Assembly (NCBI GenBank): GCA_022709365.1
Contig: JAKLIY010000026.1
Coordinates: 1-60,344, forward strand
DNA: 60,344 nt
DNA from: Pseudomonadota bacterium
GTDB lineage: Bacteria; Pseudomonadota; Gammaproteobacteria; Competibacterales; Competibacteraceae
Reading direction: 5' to 3'
The translations under genes were made by a program, and so were the position numbers. The notes under the pieces are model-generated. The model did not search any database. It had not been told where the DNA came from and saw only the letters and a program-made list of their open reading frames with translations. Below are positions 7,695-18,402 of the stretch, one piece after another (position 1 is the first letter of the stretch; each line of letters opens with the position of its first letter).

Positions 7695-8932
7695 CGGAAC
7701 CCCTTACCCTGTCGCCCACTGCCATCGTATTGCGGGTATTTCTGCCCTTCGCTACGGGCTACTTCCTGTCCTATCTCTACCGCACCATTAATGCAGTGCT
7801 ATCGCCCTATCTGGTGGCGGAACTGGGATTGGACGCGACCGACCTGGGTTTGCTGACCAGCGTCTATTTTTTGACCTTCGCCGCCTTCCAGTTGCCGCTG
7901 GGGATGTTGCTGGATCGATTCGGGCCACGCCGGGTGGAGGCGACCTTGCTGTTGTTCGCCGCTGCCGGCGCTGGCCTGTTTGCGGTCAGCCACACTTCAA
8001 CTGAACTCATGATCGGGCGGGCGCTGATTGGCCTGGGGGTGTCGGCCTGTCTGATGGCCAGTTTCAAGGCCTTTGTGGTCTGGTTTCCGGCAACGCGACT
8101 GCCGGCGGTCAATGGCTGGGTACTGGCCGCCGGCGGACTGGGGGCGTTGGTCGCTACGGCGCCGGTAGAGGCCGCGCTGCGGCTGACCGACTGGCGCGGA
8201 CTGTTCGTGATTCTGGCGGGTTTGAGCTTCGCCGTGGCCGCTGCCCTGTTGTGGGCGGTCCCGGAACGCGGCGGCAGTATGTCCAGCGAGAGTTGGCGGG
8301 CGCAGTGGCGTGAAGTGGTGGGGATTTTCCGCAGTCCGGTGTTCTGGCGTATCGCTCCGGCTTCGATACTGTCGCAGGCGTCGTTCCTGGCGATTCAGGG
8401 GCTTTGGGCGGGACCCTGGCTGCGCGACGTATCGGGCCTGGATCCGGCGACTACCGCTGAGTACCTGTTCTGGATTGCGGCGGCGATGGTGGCGGGTTTT
8501 CTCGGTATCGGGCAATTGACCTACCGCTTGTCGCGACTGGGCATTGCGCCGCTGGGCGTCACAGTGAGCGGCATGGCGCTGTTTATGTTAGCACAGTTAG
8601 CGCTGTTGCTCGGTTGGGGACCGATCGGGCTGCTGTGGGCGCTCTTTGGCTTCTTCGGGACTGCCGGAACGCTGACTTACGCCATTCTGACGCAGGCATT
8701 TCCGCCAGCGCTGGCGGGCCGAGTGAACACGGCGCTGAACCTGTTGGTGTTCGTGACGGCGTTCGCCGGGCAATGGAGCATGGGCGCGATCATCAACTGC
8801 TGGCCGCTGGCGGGTGGCGGGTACGCCGATCCAGGGTATCGCTGGGCGTTCGGATTAGCGCTGGCGTTGCAGGCGCTTACCTGGGTCTGGTTGCTGCTCG
8901 GGGCGCGGCGACCGATGGGGCATAGTGTCTAA
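7691..8932 (+). CDS. Major facilitator superfamily transporter
   Basis: This 413-residue inner-membrane protein has about 12 hydrophobic segments. Between TM2 and TM3 it has the MFS motif-A-like sequence GMLLDRFGPRR, and TM4 contains a GRALIGLGVSA stretch. The two six-helix halves are separated by a hydrophilic loop near residues 190-215. It overlaps the tpm stop by four bases and so probably belongs to the same transcript. The substrate cannot be read from the sequence; coupling to tpm would fit a drug, metalloid or metabolite carrier (inference). The gene converges with cls, and I see nothing in the 50-base gap. Confidence 0.85.
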   Translation: MTEPLTLSPTAIVLRVFLPFATGYFLSYLYRTINAVLSPYLVAELGLDATDLGLLTSVYFLTFAAFQLPLGMLLDRFGPRRVEATLLLFAAAGAGLFAVSHTSTELMIGRALIGLGVSACLMASFKAFVVWFPATRLPAVNGWVLAAGGLGALVATAPVEAALRLTDWRGLFVILAGLSFAVAAALLWAVPERGGSMSSESWRAQWREVVGIFRSPVFWRIAPASILSQASFLAIQGLWAGPWLRDVSGLDPATTAEYLFWIAAAMVAGFLGIGQLTYRLSRLGIAPLGVTVSGMALFMLAQLALLLGWGPIGLLWALFGFFGTAGTLTYAILTQAFPPALAGRVNTALNLLVFVTAFAGQWSMGAIINCWPLAGGGYADPGYRWAFGLALALQALTWVWLLLGARRPMGHSV

Positions 8933-8982
8933 GATAATCCGTGTCATCCTTTAATCTGTGTTATCCGTGATTCAGACAGGAT

Positions 8983-10431
8983 TCACAGCAGCGGCGACAG
9001 CAACCGGGCGGTCGCCTCGCCTAGTCGCTGGCCGAGCGAGGCCCGCCGTCCGGGTTTGACGTAGCGTCTGGCGCAGCGCAGATCCGCCTCGAAGCTTTGG
9101 ATCAGTCGAGCGGCGAGTTCCGGGTCATACAGGACCGCTATCGCTTCGAAATTCAGCGTCAGACTGCGGTTGTCGAAATTGGCGCTGCCGACCGCCGCAA
9201 TCCGCTCATCCACGGCCAGCAGTTTGGCGTGCAGCATTGGCGGGCCATATTCGTAGATGGCCACGCCCGCGCTGGCCAGTTCGTCGTAATAGCTGCGGGC
9301 AGCGGCAGTGACCAGACGCGAGTCGCTGTGCTTCGGGACCAGAATCCGCACGTCGACCCCGCGCAGGGCGGCGGTGGTCAGCGCCGTAGTCAGCGCTTCA
9401 TTCGGGACGAAATAGGGCGTGGTCAGCAGCACTTGCCGCTGGGCGCCAGCGATAGCGGCGAAATAGAACTTGGCAATGGCATGATGGGTGTTGTCGGGGC
9501 CGGATTCGATAATGTGCAGCCAGCGGCGGCCCGGATATTCCGGGAACACGGGGAAAAACTCCGACTCGAAAGGCGCTTGGTTGGTAGCGAAGTACCAGTC
9601 TTCCAGGAAAATGAATTGCAGTCGATGAACTGGCTCGCCCTCGATGCGCAAGTGGGTGTCGCGCCAGGCGGCTCGATGGTGATGGATAAGACTGTGTTCG
9701 GCGCTGATATTGATGCCGCCGGTAAAGCCGATTCGTCCGTCGCAGACGATGATCTTGCGGTGGGTGCGGAAATTGACATACCGCCAGCGAAACCGGCGCA
9801 GGCTGATCGGGTTGAACCAGGCGGTCACGCCGCCGACATCTTGCAAGGGTTTCAGGAAGCGGCGGGTGATGCGGTCGGAACCGATAGGATCCAGCAGCAG
9901 CCGCACTTGCACGCCAGCGCGGGCCTTTTCAATCAGCAGGTCGCGGAGCCGCATCCCCACCGGATCGGGCTGCCATAGATAGTATTCCAGATGAACATGG
10001 TGGACCGCGGCAGCGATAGCGGCTTCCAGCGCGGCAAAACAGGCGTCGCCGGTTTCCAGCAGGGTGACATGGTGAGCTGGCGCGGGTTGTCCCTGTCCAG
10101 CACGGTCCAGCAGGGTCGCCAACTGCCATTCCAGATCAGCGCTGGGAAAGCCAGAGAGTGCGGTGGAATCGCGGTTCATGCGATGGGTAGTGGACTGAAC
10201 CAGCCGTTCCCGGGCGCGGCTATAGCGCAACCGGCGGCGGCGCAGGCGGCGCGGCCCAAGCAGCAGGTAAACGACAAAGCCAAAATAGGGCATGAACAGC
10301 AGCGCCAGCAACCAGGCGAGGGTCGCAGCCGGCGAGCGGCGCTCCAGAATCAGCCCGACCGCGACCAGCGCAATCCAGAGCAGCCAGGCCAGCGAGAGGA
10401 GAGTCGTGAGGTGATCGGCTAAAACTTTCAA
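8983..10431 (-). CDS. cls: Cardiolipin synthase
   Basis: This 482-residue phospholipase-D-superfamily protein has two N-terminal membrane helices (about 10-30 and 38-60). It carries two HKD motifs, HRKIIVCDG with the following GFTGG, and HAKLLAVDE followed by GSANFDNRS. This layout is typical of ClsA-type synthases, which join two phosphatidylglycerol molecules to make cardiolipin at the inner membrane. The length matches the family. It starts 27 bases after the cca stop on the same strand, so the two are likely co-transcribed. Confidence 0.92.
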   Translation of the reverse strand: MKVLADHLTTLLSLAWLLWIALVAVGLILERRSPAATLAWLLALLFMPYFGFVVYLLLGPRRLRRRRLRYSRARERLVQSTTHRMNRDSTALSGFPSADLEWQLATLLDRAGQGQPAPAHHVTLLETGDACFAALEAAIAAAVHHVHLEYYLWQPDPVGMRLRDLLIEKARAGVQVRLLLDPIGSDRITRRFLKPLQDVGGVTAWFNPISLRRFRWRYVNFRTHRKIIVCDGRIGFTGGINISAEHSLIHHHRAAWRDTHLRIEGEPVHRLQFIFLEDWYFATNQAPFESEFFPVFPEYPGRRWLHIIESGPDNTHHAIAKFYFAAIAGAQRQVLLTTPYFVPNEALTTALTTAALRGVDVRILVPKHSDSRLVTAAARSYYDELASAGVAIYEYGPPMLHAKLLAVDERIAAVGSANFDNRSLTLNFEAIAVLYDPELAARLIQSFEADLRCARRYVKPGRRASLGQRLGEATARLLSPLL

Positions 10432-10458
10432 CGGCTTTGCGCAGCGGGTGGGGTGGGT

Positions 10459-11715
10459 TTATTGGTACTCGGCAGGCGGTGTAACCACGCGGTTGAAACT
10501 CCGCCGCGCTTCGGCTATCGCCGCCAGCCGTTGCTGCCGCAAGGCTTCGGCCAGCGCCAGCCCGGTCAACCCCTGTTCCACCAGTGGTCGCGCCTGAACG
10601 CTCGCTGCGGCGGCGTAAACTTGGCGCATCAGCATCACCTGCGAATAGTCCCGATCTTCCAGCCCTAGTCGACCCCTGGCGTCGGCTTCGCAAGCGATCA
10701 AAAACTGCTCGAAGCGTTGCGGCTTGCGCAACGCATCCAGTCCTTGCAGAACATTGAGCAGCGTTTTCGGACGCAACTCCAGCGCCCGGTGGCAGTGCGT
10801 ATGGTAGCGGGCGGTCAATGCGCCCAGTTCCCGGTACATATTGGGAACCCGCAAGCGCTGGCATAAAGCGCGCACTTGGTCAGCGCCGCGTTCTTCATGG
10901 CCGAGATGGCGCGGCCATTCTTCAGTCGGCGTGGTTCCCTTGCCTAGATCGTGAACCAGCACGGCGAAACGGGTCACGACATCGGCGTTCAAGCGCACCG
11001 CCTGGGCCAGCGCTAACAGGGTGTGCTGGCCCGTGTCGATTTCGGGATGATGGGCGGCGGGTTGCGGAACGCCAAACAGGCGATCCAGCTCCGGGAAAAT
11101 CTGCGCCAGCGCCCCACACTCGCGCAGGGTTTCAATAAACAGTGTCGGTTGCGGTTCACCCAGGGCGCGGACCGTCTCTGCCCAGACCCGTTCCGCCACC
11201 AGATGATCCACTTCCCCACTGGCCACCATGGTTCGCATGAGATCGAGTGTTTCCGGCGCCACCCGGAAACCCAGCGGTGCATACCGGGCGCTGAACCGGG
11301 CCACCCGCAGAATCCGCACCGGGTCTTCGGCAAAGGCTGGCGAGACATGGCGTAGCCAGCGGGCTTCGAGATCGCGGGCGCCGTGATAGGGGTCGATCAA
11401 CCGCCCGCCACGGTCACGGGCCATGGCGTTAATCGTCAGATCACGGCGTTGCAGATCCTCTTCCAGAGTCACATCCGGCGCAGCGTAGACGCTGAAGCCG
11501 TGATAGCCCGGCGCGGTTTTGCGTTCGGTACGGGCGAGGGCGTATTCCTCATGGGTTTCCGGGTGCAGGAACACCGGAAAATCCTTGCCGACCGGACGGA
11601 AACCGCGTGTCAGCAGGTCGTCTGGCGTAGCGCCGACCACGACCCAGTCGCGCTCTGTCACGGGCCAACCCAACAGGTCGTCACGCACTGCGCCGCCAAC
11701 GAGATAGAGTTCCAT
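10459..11715 (-). CDS. cca: CCA tRNA nucleotidyltransferase, multifunctional
   Basis: This 418-residue enzyme adds or repairs the CCA 3' end of tRNA. The N-terminus reads [13 protein letters not shown] and RDWVVVG, the class II nucleotidyltransferase signature of gammaproteobacterial CCA enzymes. [26 protein letters not shown] and [12 protein letters not shown] follow. A C-terminal HD domain ([11 protein letters not shown]) indicates the multifunctional form with phosphohydrolase activity. The length matches the E. coli-type enzyme. It is divergent from the peptidase gene at 11832 and upstream of cls. Confidence 0.95.
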   Translation of the reverse strand: MELYLVGGAVRDDLLGWPVTERDWVVVGATPDDLLTRGFRPVGKDFPVFLHPETHEEYALARTERKTAPGYHGFSVYAAPDVTLEEDLQRRDLTINAMARDRGGRLIDPYHGARDLEARWLRHVSPAFAEDPVRILRVARFSARYAPLGFRVAPETLDLMRTMVASGEVDHLVAERVWAETVRALGEPQPTLFIETLRECGALAQIFPELDRLFGVPQPAAHHPEIDTGQHTLLALAQAVRLNADVVTRFAVLVHDLGKGTTPTEEWPRHLGHEERGADQVRALCQRLRVPNMYRELGALTARYHTHCHRALELRPKTLLNVLQGLDALRKPQRFEQFLIACEADARGRLGLEDRDYSQVMLMRQVYAAAASVQARPLVEQGLTGLALAEALRQQRLAAIAEARRSFNRVVTPPAEYQ

Positions 11716-11831
11716 GAGGTATGTATTTATCAGTCAGGTTTTGCGATGACTATGAAGTCATCGCAGGGCGTCGGCGGCGTACAATCCATACCGACTCATG
11801 AACATTAGACGGCTTGCCAGCGGTACGACGA

Positions 11832-12926
11832 ATGTTTTGGAAACTTTTAACCATCGGCCTCGCACTGACCCTGTCCGGCTGCACCGATCTGGCCTATTAC
11901 CGGCAGGCAGCGGCGGGACAGTGGGCTTTATGGCAGGCCAGCCAGCCAGTGGCGGATATCATTGCCGATTCGGCGACGCCAGCGGCATTGCGTCAGCGGC
12001 TGGAAACCGCGCAGGCCATCCGTGCTTTTGCCAGCGCCGAGCTAGCTTTGCCGGATAACGGCAGCTACCAACATTATGCCGATCTTCAGCGGCCTTGGGT
12101 GGTGAAAAACGTGTTCGCTGCTCCGGAACTGAGTCTGGAGCCGCGCCAATGGTGTTTCCTGATGGTCGGTTGCCTGAGCTATCGCGGCTATTTTGATCCC
12201 GAAGCTGCACAGGAATGGGCCGAAGCGTCGCGGGCGGGCGGCGATGATGTTTATATCGCCGATATTTCCGCCTATTCAACGCTGGGCTGGTTTGACGATC
12301 CGCTGCTCAATACCTTCATTCACTGGCCGGACGGTCGGCTGGCGGAATTACTGTTCCACGAACTGGCCCATCAGCGACTCTATGTCGCCAATGACACCGC
12401 ATTCAATGAAGCTTACGCGACGGCGGTAGGTCGACTGGGCGCAGAGCGTTGGCTGGAGCAACGGGGTCTGGCGCGTGAGCAGGCGGAATATGTCGTCGAT
12501 GTGCAGCGCCGTGAGCAGTTTTTGCAACTGACTACGGAGGCGCGCGAGCAACTGGCGACGCTTTATACCTCTTCCCGGAGCGCGGCGGAAAAACGGACGG
12601 ACAAGCAGCGTATTCTCGCGGAACTGCGGGAGCGCTATCAGGCGCTCAAGCAGCATTGGGACGGCTATGCCGGTTATGACCGCTGGTTCGCGCAGGATTT
12701 GAATAACGCCAAGCTGGCGGGCGTCAGCACCTATCATCGGCAGGTTCCGGCGTTTCTGGCGCTGTTTGCGCGGGAAGGGCGGGATTTCGCGGCGTTCCAT
12801 CGAGCGGCGGAGGCGCTGGGCCGATTGCCACCCGATGAGCGGGAAGGGCGATTGCGGGAATTGCACTATTCACCGGACTTTCATTCCGAACCGTTCTTAA
12901 CCCGTCGCGGCGGTCCTCAAGAGTAA
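11832..12926 (+). CDS. Predicted lipoprotein zinc aminopeptidase (DUF2265/PF10023 type)
   Basis: The protein is about 364 residues long. It opens with a hydrophobic signal and a lipobox-like LTLSGC, so it is probably lipid-anchored in the envelope. The zinc-protease motif HELAHQ sits near residue 175, with a downstream NEAYAT segment whose Glu is a likely third ligand, as in the predicted aminopeptidase family PF10023. A charged helical region follows. ATG 11832 was chosen because the signal starts right there; TTG 11814 is in frame upstream. No clear Shine-Dalgarno is seen. The substrate is unknown. Confidence 0.8.
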   Translation: MFWKLLTIGLALTLSGCTDLAYYRQAAAGQWALWQASQPVADIIADSATPAALRQRLETAQAIRAFASAELALPDNGSYQHYADLQRPWVVKNVFAAPELSLEPRQWCFLMVGCLSYRGYFDPEAAQEWAEASRAGGDDVYIADISAYSTLGWFDDPLLNTFIHWPDGRLAELLFHELAHQRLYVANDTAFNEAYATAVGRLGAERWLEQRGLAREQAEYVVDVQRREQFLQLTTEAREQLATLYTSSRSAAEKRTDKQRILAELRERYQALKQHWDGYAGYDRWFAQDLNNAKLAGVSTYHRQVPAFLALFAREGRDFAAFHRAAEALGRLPPDEREGRLRELHYSPDFHSEPFLTRRGGPQE

Positions 12927-12953
12927 AAACCCGAATTCGCGGAAACCGGGTTT
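12927..12953 (+). terminator. Hairpin after the aminopeptidase gene
   Basis: AAACCCG (12927-12933) pairs with CGGGTTT (12947-12953) around a 13-base loop, starting right at the peptidase stop codon. No T-run follows, so intrinsic termination would be weak. Confidence 0.35.
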
Positions 12954-12967
12954 AGTAAACGATTACT
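12954..12967. promoter_or_regulatory. CG-centred operator-like site, upstream copy
   Basis: AGTAAACGATTACT is palindromic except for one pair and shares the core of the perfect palindrome 117 bases downstream. A third, weaker copy (AAAACGATTAAA) lies near 13142. Paired CG-centred sites are typical of LacI-family repressors that loop DNA; this is inference. Confidence 0.4.
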
Positions 12968-13059
12968 GCCGAGAATTTTCGCTTTGTTCGCGGATTTTCC
13001 AAGGCGCAAGCCCGTGAAAAGGCGGGTCTTCAAAACTCAAATTTTTTAATCAATCCCTG

Positions 13060-13088
13060 TTGACAATTATTTTGTAATCGATTACAAA
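13060..13088 (+). promoter_or_regulatory. Promoter with perfect 18-bp palindromic operator
   Basis: A perfect -35 box TTGACA (13060-13065) is followed, 17 bases later, by a -10-like TACAAA (13083-13088). The palindrome TTTGTAATCGATTACAAA (13071-13088) fills the spacer and the -10 box, so a bound repressor would block RNA polymerase. The symmetry with a central CG is typical of LacI-family operators. It would control the porin and sugar-uptake genes downstream. No LacI-type regulator gene is in the window. Confidence 0.7.
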
Positions 13089-13197
13089 TAAGACCAATGA
13101 AATTGCAGCGACCTCCGCCCAATATCAGCAAAAAATTAGAGAAAACGATTAAATGACTGGCCTCATCAGGCCGGCGCACCCTTGAGGATTGCACGCC

Positions 13198-14259
13198 ATG
13201 AACCCTGCCCTGCGTTCCCTGACCGTCGCGGTTGCTCTAGCCGCTTCCTTCGCCGCTCACGCCGACACGATCCTGTACGGTGAAGCCAAAGTCTCGGTGG
13301 ATTACACCGACAATAACCGTGATCCCGATCCTTACTGGGATGTGGTCAACAACGGTTCCAAACTGGGTATCCGGGGCAGTGAAGATTTAGGCGGTAGCCT
13401 GAGCGCCTTCTATCAGTACGAATTCAGCGTGGATATGACCGAAGGCGGGAATTTCGAGGGCCTTAATCAGAAATTCGTCGGCCTCAAGGGCGGATTTGGC
13501 GCGGTCACCTTGGGAACTCAGGACACGCCCTATTGGAAGATTCTGAACATCACCGATATTTTCAACAGCGGCAAAATGTTCAACGGCACGGTTTACCTGG
13601 GTGGCTCGCTGACCGAGGAAACCAACGACAACGGCGCCCTCGGCACCTTGGCCAACAGCGTTGATTACCAGACGCCGATTTTCAACGGTTTCAGCGCCGA
13701 AGCCCTGCTGGTCATGGATGGCCGACTCAACGCGCCACAGGGGTTCTCGGACGGCGTCGACATCTGGAATATCAACCTTAAGTACAGCCAGGGTCCGTAT
13801 TTTGCCGGTCTGACCTACATCAAAATGGACGGTGACAGCAGCGTGGACATCGGCGAAAACCGGGTCATGAATTTCAATATGGACAACTGGGGCCTCGGGC
13901 TGGGGTACAAAACCGATCAGTGGCTGGTGGGCGCGATTTACGAACAGGGTGATCTCGCCGACGTGAATTTCGACCGCCAAGTCCGAGTGAACGGCATCCC
14001 GCTGGCTACGGGCGATGACGCCAAGAGCTGGATGCTGGTCGGCCAGTATACCTTCGGCAATAGCACGGTCCGGGCGGCTTACGGTCAGACCGATACGGGC
14101 ATCAATGGCGAGGATACAATTGACAACTATCGGCTCGGCTATCAGTACAATTTCAGCAAGCGGACCCTGCTGTGGGCCGAATATCTGGGCCGGAACGCTG
14201 ACGTACCCCTTTACGGCGATCAGAACGTCGTGTCCCTCGGCACCAAGGTGCTCTTCTAA
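13198..14259 (+). CDS. Outer-membrane porin, Gram-negative type
   Basis: This 353-residue protein has a Sec signal peptide (cut expected after AAHA, before DTILYGE). It has the start of general diffusion porins, with ILYGEAKVSVDYTDNN, LGIRGSEDLGGSLSAFYQYEF and alternating beta strands ending in an aromatic-rich C-terminus with final phenylalanine. Start ATG 13198 has GAGG about 10 bases upstream; an in-frame TTG at 13189 is less likely. It lies directly after the palindromic promoter and before the sugar ABC genes, so it probably provides outer-membrane entry for the same substrate. Confidence 0.88.
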   Translation: MNPALRSLTVAVALAASFAAHADTILYGEAKVSVDYTDNNRDPDPYWDVVNNGSKLGIRGSEDLGGSLSAFYQYEFSVDMTEGGNFEGLNQKFVGLKGGFGAVTLGTQDTPYWKILNITDIFNSGKMFNGTVYLGGSLTEETNDNGALGTLANSVDYQTPIFNGFSAEALLVMDGRLNAPQGFSDGVDIWNINLKYSQGPYFAGLTYIKMDGDSSVDIGENRVMNFNMDNWGLGLGYKTDQWLVGAIYEQGDLADVNFDRQVRVNGIPLATGDDAKSWMLVGQYTFGNSTVRAAYGQTDTGINGEDTIDNYRLGYQYNFSKRTLLWAEYLGRNADVPLYGDQNVVSLGTKVLF

Positions 14260-14355
14260 ACAGCGTCTGCGACGTTCGGGCCTGAAAATGCGGACGCCTG
14301 GCGCGCCCGCATTCCAGACCTCCCGAAACCACTTTTTGTCGAGGTGCGAATTCTA

Positions 14356-15819
14356 ATGAAAACAGCGTCCTCAATTTTTCTCCGGGCCGGTTTGCTGAGC
14401 CTGTCCCTCGTGGCAACGGCGCTGGCGACGCCGTGCGATCCCGACTACCAGGGCGTCACCCTGCAAGTCGCGACGCGAACTCGCCCGTTCATCGCCAGCG
14501 CCCTGCAAATTGCCGCCGCTGGTTGGGAAAAGCAGACCTGCGGCAAGATCAATATCCTGGAATTTCCCGTCGATCAGCTCTACCAGACCTATCTCAGCGC
14601 CCTGGTCGCCGGTGAAGGAAAATTCGATGTCATCACCTTCGGGCCGTTCTGGACGCCGGATTTCGCACCCTATCTATCCGACATGCCCGCTGCGATGCGC
14701 GAGACCGCCGCCTGGCAGGACATCCTGCCGGTTTATCGCGAGCGGTTGATGATGTGGAATGGCCGCTATCTGTCGCAAACCATCGATGGCGACCAGCACA
14801 TTTTGTATTACCGGCTGGACCTGTTCGCGAATCCCCAGGAGCAACAGCGATTCAAGGACAAGTATGGCTACGATCTCGCGCCGCCGGCCACTTGGGAGCA
14901 GTACTATCAAATCGCCGAATTCTTCAACCGGCCCGCGAGCAACCTGTGGGGTACGGCTGAGGCGTATCGGCGGGGCGGCGAGCAGTTCTGGTATTTCTTC
15001 ACCCACGCCGCCGCCTATACCCACCATCCTGACCATCCGGGTTCCATGTTCTTTGACCCGGATACGATGGACGCCCGGATCAACAATCCCGGCTGGGTCA
15101 AGGCGCTGGAAGACTATATCAACGGCCTGAACGTCGCCCCGCCGGGCGCGCTGGGCTTCACGTCGGGCGACATTCACAATATCTTTGCCGGCGGCTCGGT
15201 GGCGATGAATTTCGACTGGGGCGATACCGGCGTCAACGCCGCCGATCCCAAAACCAGCCTGATTCCCGGCAAGGTCGGCACGGCCATGCTGCCCGGCTCG
15301 AAGCGGGTCTGGAATGATCAAACCCGGCAATGGGACACCTTCCCGGAGGTCGTCCGCGTTCCCTTCCTGGCCTTCGGCGGCTGGCAGGCCGCAGTGCCGG
15401 CCAACAGCAGCCACATTGAAGCGGCCTGGCATTTCATTGCCTGGCTGTCCAGCCCAGCAGTCAGCGGCGAAGCGGTCATCACTCCGCAGTCGGGCATCAA
15501 TCCCTATCGCCAGAGCCATTTCGATCCGCAGCTTTGGCTCAAGCTCTTCACCCCCGAAGAAGCCCGGTTGTATCTAGACGCGCAACTCAACAGTCTGAAC
15601 GCGCCCAACGTCGCTCTGGATTTGCGCATCCCCGGCCACTTCGCCTACACCCAAGCGCTGGAGGTGCAATTAACCCGGGCGCTGAATTTTGAAATCTCGC
15701 CCCAGGAAGCGCTGAACAATGTCGCCAAAGCCTGGAATGCGCTGACCGTCCGCTTTGGACGCGATCAGCAGCGCGCCGCCTATCGGGCCTCCATGGGCCT
15801 GGACCGCGAGGTGAAGTGA
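14356..15819 (+). CDS. Extracellular solute-binding protein, family 1
   Basis: This 487-residue periplasmic protein has a signal peptide ending near ATALA. The mature part resembles family-1 (MalE/UgpB-type) binding proteins: [41 protein letters not shown], and a late [12 protein letters not shown] segment followed by [11 protein letters not shown]. Start ATG 14356 has GAGG about 12 bases upstream. Proteins of this class normally serve CUT1 transporters with two permeases, yet here the gene sits one base upstream of an RbsA-like CUT2 ATPase and the operon also has an RbsB-type binding protein. Whether it feeds the same permease is unknown. Confidence 0.85.
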   Translation: MKTASSIFLRAGLLSLSLVATALATPCDPDYQGVTLQVATRTRPFIASALQIAAAGWEKQTCGKINILEFPVDQLYQTYLSALVAGEGKFDVITFGPFWTPDFAPYLSDMPAAMRETAAWQDILPVYRERLMMWNGRYLSQTIDGDQHILYYRLDLFANPQEQQRFKDKYGYDLAPPATWEQYYQIAEFFNRPASNLWGTAEAYRRGGEQFWYFFTHAAAYTHHPDHPGSMFFDPDTMDARINNPGWVKALEDYINGLNVAPPGALGFTSGDIHNIFAGGSVAMNFDWGDTGVNAADPKTSLIPGKVGTAMLPGSKRVWNDQTRQWDTFPEVVRVPFLAFGGWQAAVPANSSHIEAAWHFIAWLSSPAVSGEAVITPQSGINPYRQSHFDPQLWLKLFTPEEARLYLDAQLNSLNAPNVALDLRIPGHFAYTQALEVQLTRALNFEISPQEALNNVAKAWNALTVRFGRDQQRAAYRASMGLDREVK

Positions 15820-15820
15820 T

Positions 15821-17377
15821 ATGACCACCGCTCATTCTCTTTCAACCGCAACGTCCGCTCCAAACCGCGCGCCCGCTTTGGCCATGCGCGGCATCAGCAA
15901 GACGTTTCCCGGCGTCAAGGCGCTGGATAACGTGCAACTGCAAGCCTGGACTGGCGAGATTCATTCGCTGATGGGTGAAAATGGCGCGGGCAAAAGCACT
16001 TTGATGAAAATTCTGTCGGGCGCTTACACCGCTGATCCGGGTGGTGAAATCCACATCGACGGTCAACTGGCGCACATCAACGGCCCGAAGGCGGCCCGGG
16101 CGGCGGGCATCGCCATCATTTATCAGGAATTGAGCCTGGCGCCCAACCTGACCGTCGCCGAAAACATCTATCTGGGCCATGAACCGACGCGGTTCGGCGT
16201 CATGGCGGACCGGGCGACCATGCGCCGGGAAACCGCCAAGGTACTGGAACGGCTCGGCGCGGAGTTCGGTCCCGATACCGTCGTCAACACCCTGTCCATT
16301 GCGGAACAGCAGCAGGTGGAAATCGCCCGGGCGCTGCATCAGCGCAGCCATATCCTGATCATGGACGAGCCAACGACCGCGCTGTCCACCCGCGAAACCG
16401 ACCGCTTGTTTGATCTGATCAAGCGGCTGCGGGATGAAGGCATCGCCATCATTTACATCAGCCATCGCATGGCGGAAATCTACGAGTTATCCGACCGGGT
16501 GAGCGTTCTGCGGGATGGAACCTATGTCGGCACCCTGGATCGCGCCGAACTGTCGGCGGATCGACTCGTGCAGATGATGGTGGGACGGCCGCTCTCTAAC
16601 CTGTTCGACAAGCAGAGTCATGCTACTGACCGAGTGGTGCTGGAGGTCAAGGAGCTGACCGATGGCGGTCGGCGGGTGAAACCGTGCAGCTTCACGCTTT
16701 ATGCCGGCGAGGTGCTGGGTCTGGCCGGTCTGGTCGGCGCGGGCCGGAGTGAATTGGCGCGGCTGATTTTCGGCGCTGACCCCATCGCCGGCGGCGAAGT
16801 TTGGCTGCAAGGGCAACGTCAATCGCTCCGCAAGCCGCTGGACGCGATTAACGCCGGCATCGCTTATCTGACGGAAGACCGCAAGGCGCAGGGGCTGTTT
16901 CTCGACATGAGCGTGCGCGAGAACATCACTATCAGCGTGTTAGGGCGGGATGCGCTGGCCGGCGGATTACTCAACCGGGCGGCGATGGCGCGCTTGACCG
17001 CCGGCTCGATTCAAGATTTACGAGTGCGGGTGGCCGGTCCTTTCGTCACCGCTGGCGCTTTATCCGGCGGCAACCAGCAAAAGCTGTTGATCGCCCGCTG
17101 GATCGCCATTCATCCCAAGGTGTTGATCCTTGACGAACCGACCAAGGGCGTCGATATCGGCGCTAAGGCCGAAATCTATCGAATTATCAGCGAACTGGCC
17201 GCCAAGGGCGTAGCGATTCTGGTGATCTCCAGCGAACTGCCCGAAGTCATCGGCATCAGCGACCGCATTCTGGTGATGCGGGAAGGCGCCATCGTCGGCG
17301 AACTCCGCGACGAGGCGGCGACGCAGGAAAACATCATGGCTCTGGCCACCGGCACCACCGAGATGACGCAATCATGA
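15821..17377 (+). CDS. Sugar ABC transporter ATPase, RbsA/FrcA type
   Basis: This 518-residue tandem ABC ATPase of the CUT2 class has an N-domain Walker [10 protein letters not shown] (52-60), signature-like [15 protein letters not shown] and Walker B ILIMDEPT. The C-domain has the degenerate Walker [15 protein letters not shown] normal for this class, signature [14 protein letters not shown] and [15 protein letters not shown]. It energises import of a pentose or hexose through the adjacent RbsC-like permease. It begins one base after the family-1 binding protein stop and overlaps the permease start by four bases. Confidence 0.92.
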   Translation: MTTAHSLSTATSAPNRAPALAMRGISKTFPGVKALDNVQLQAWTGEIHSLMGENGAGKSTLMKILSGAYTADPGGEIHIDGQLAHINGPKAARAAGIAIIYQELSLAPNLTVAENIYLGHEPTRFGVMADRATMRRETAKVLERLGAEFGPDTVVNTLSIAEQQQVEIARALHQRSHILIMDEPTTALSTRETDRLFDLIKRLRDEGIAIIYISHRMAEIYELSDRVSVLRDGTYVGTLDRAELSADRLVQMMVGRPLSNLFDKQSHATDRVVLEVKELTDGGRRVKPCSFTLYAGEVLGLAGLVGAGRSELARLIFGADPIAGGEVWLQGQRQSLRKPLDAINAGIAYLTEDRKAQGLFLDMSVRENITISVLGRDALAGGLLNRAAMARLTAGSIQDLRVRVAGPFVTAGALSGGNQQKLLIARWIAIHPKVLILDEPTKGVDIGAKAEIYRIISELAAKGVAILVISSELPEVIGISDRILVMREGAIVGELRDEAATQENIMALATGTTEMTQS

Positions 17378-18360
17378 ACGAACAAGCAACCCCCATGACG
17401 AAAACCTTCGACAAGACCTTCTGGGCGAACCTGATGCAGACGGCGGGCATCCTGCCGGTGCTGATCGTGATCGTGATTGCGTTCGCGTTCATTGCGCCCA
17501 ACTTCCTGACCGAAAACAACCTGATGAACATCGTTCGCCAGGCGTCGATCAACATCGTGCTGGCGACTGGCATGACCGTGGTCATCCTGACCGGCGGCAT
17601 CGATCTGTCCGTCGGCTCGGTGCTGGCCGTGTCAGCGGTGACGGCAATGGTCGTATCGCTCATGCCGGAACTGGGCTGGGCGGCCGTGCCAATCGCCTTG
17701 CTGATCGGTCTGACGCTGGGCGCACTGAACGGCGTCCTGGTGGCCTACGCAGGTTTGCCGCCGTTCATCGTCACCCTGGGGTCGATGACCGCCTTGCGTG
17801 GCCTGGCTTATCTGCTGGCCGGCGGGACTACGGTCATCAACAGCAAAATCGACTTCGCCTGGATTGGCAACGCCTATCTGGGGCCACTGCCCTGGATCGT
17901 GGTCATCGCCTTTCTGGTGCTTTTGGCGACTTGGTTCCTGCTCCGGCACACCGTTCTTGGCGTCCATATCTACGGCGTCGGCGGCAATCCGCAGGCGGCG
18001 CGGCTCACCGGGATCAAGGTGGGATTGGTGATGCTGTTCGTCTACGCCTACAGCGGGCTGCTGGCGGGCTTGGGCGGGGTGATGACCACCAGCCGGTTGT
18101 ATAGCGCCAATGGCGTCCTCGGCACCGGCTATGAACTGGACGCTATCGCCGCCGTGATTCTGGGTGGCACCAGCTTTGTCGGCGGCGTTGGTACGGTCGT
18201 CGGCACCTTGTTTGGGGCGCTGATCATCGCCACGCTTAACAATGGCCTGACGCTGATGAACGTGTCGTTCTTCTGGCAATTGGTGGTCAAGGGACTGGTC
18301 ATCATCATCGCGGTCGCCCTCGATAAATATCGGCGCAAAGGCCCTGGCGCCCGCACCTGA
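17374..18360 (+). CDS. Sugar ABC transporter permease, RbsC/FrcC type
   Basis: This 328-residue inner-membrane permease has about ten hydrophobic segments and the CUT2 signatures [23 protein letters not shown] (written in part), [31 protein letters not shown] and [16 protein letters not shown]. The ATGA overlap with the ATPase stop indicates coupled translation. It would form a homodimeric channel served by the neighbouring RbsB-type binding protein. Confidence 0.92.
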   Translation: MNEQATPMTKTFDKTFWANLMQTAGILPVLIVIVIAFAFIAPNFLTENNLMNIVRQASINIVLATGMTVVILTGGIDLSVGSVLAVSAVTAMVVSLMPELGWAAVPIALLIGLTLGALNGVLVAYAGLPPFIVTLGSMTALRGLAYLLAGGTTVINSKIDFAWIGNAYLGPLPWIVVIAFLVLLATWFLLRHTVLGVHIYGVGGNPQAARLTGIKVGLVMLFVYAYSGLLAGLGGVMTTSRLYSANGVLGTGYELDAIAAVILGGTSFVGGVGTVVGTLFGALIIATLNNGLTLMNVSFFWQLVVKGLVIIIAVALDKYRRKGPGART

Positions 18361-18402
18361 TCCATTCATCCTGACTCATCAAACCCCGTAGGAGGCCATA
18401 CC

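Noticed and set aside
8933..8982. Possible terminator between convergent MFS and cls genes
   Set aside because: The gap has repeated ATCCGTGT-like words but no stable stem with a T-run.
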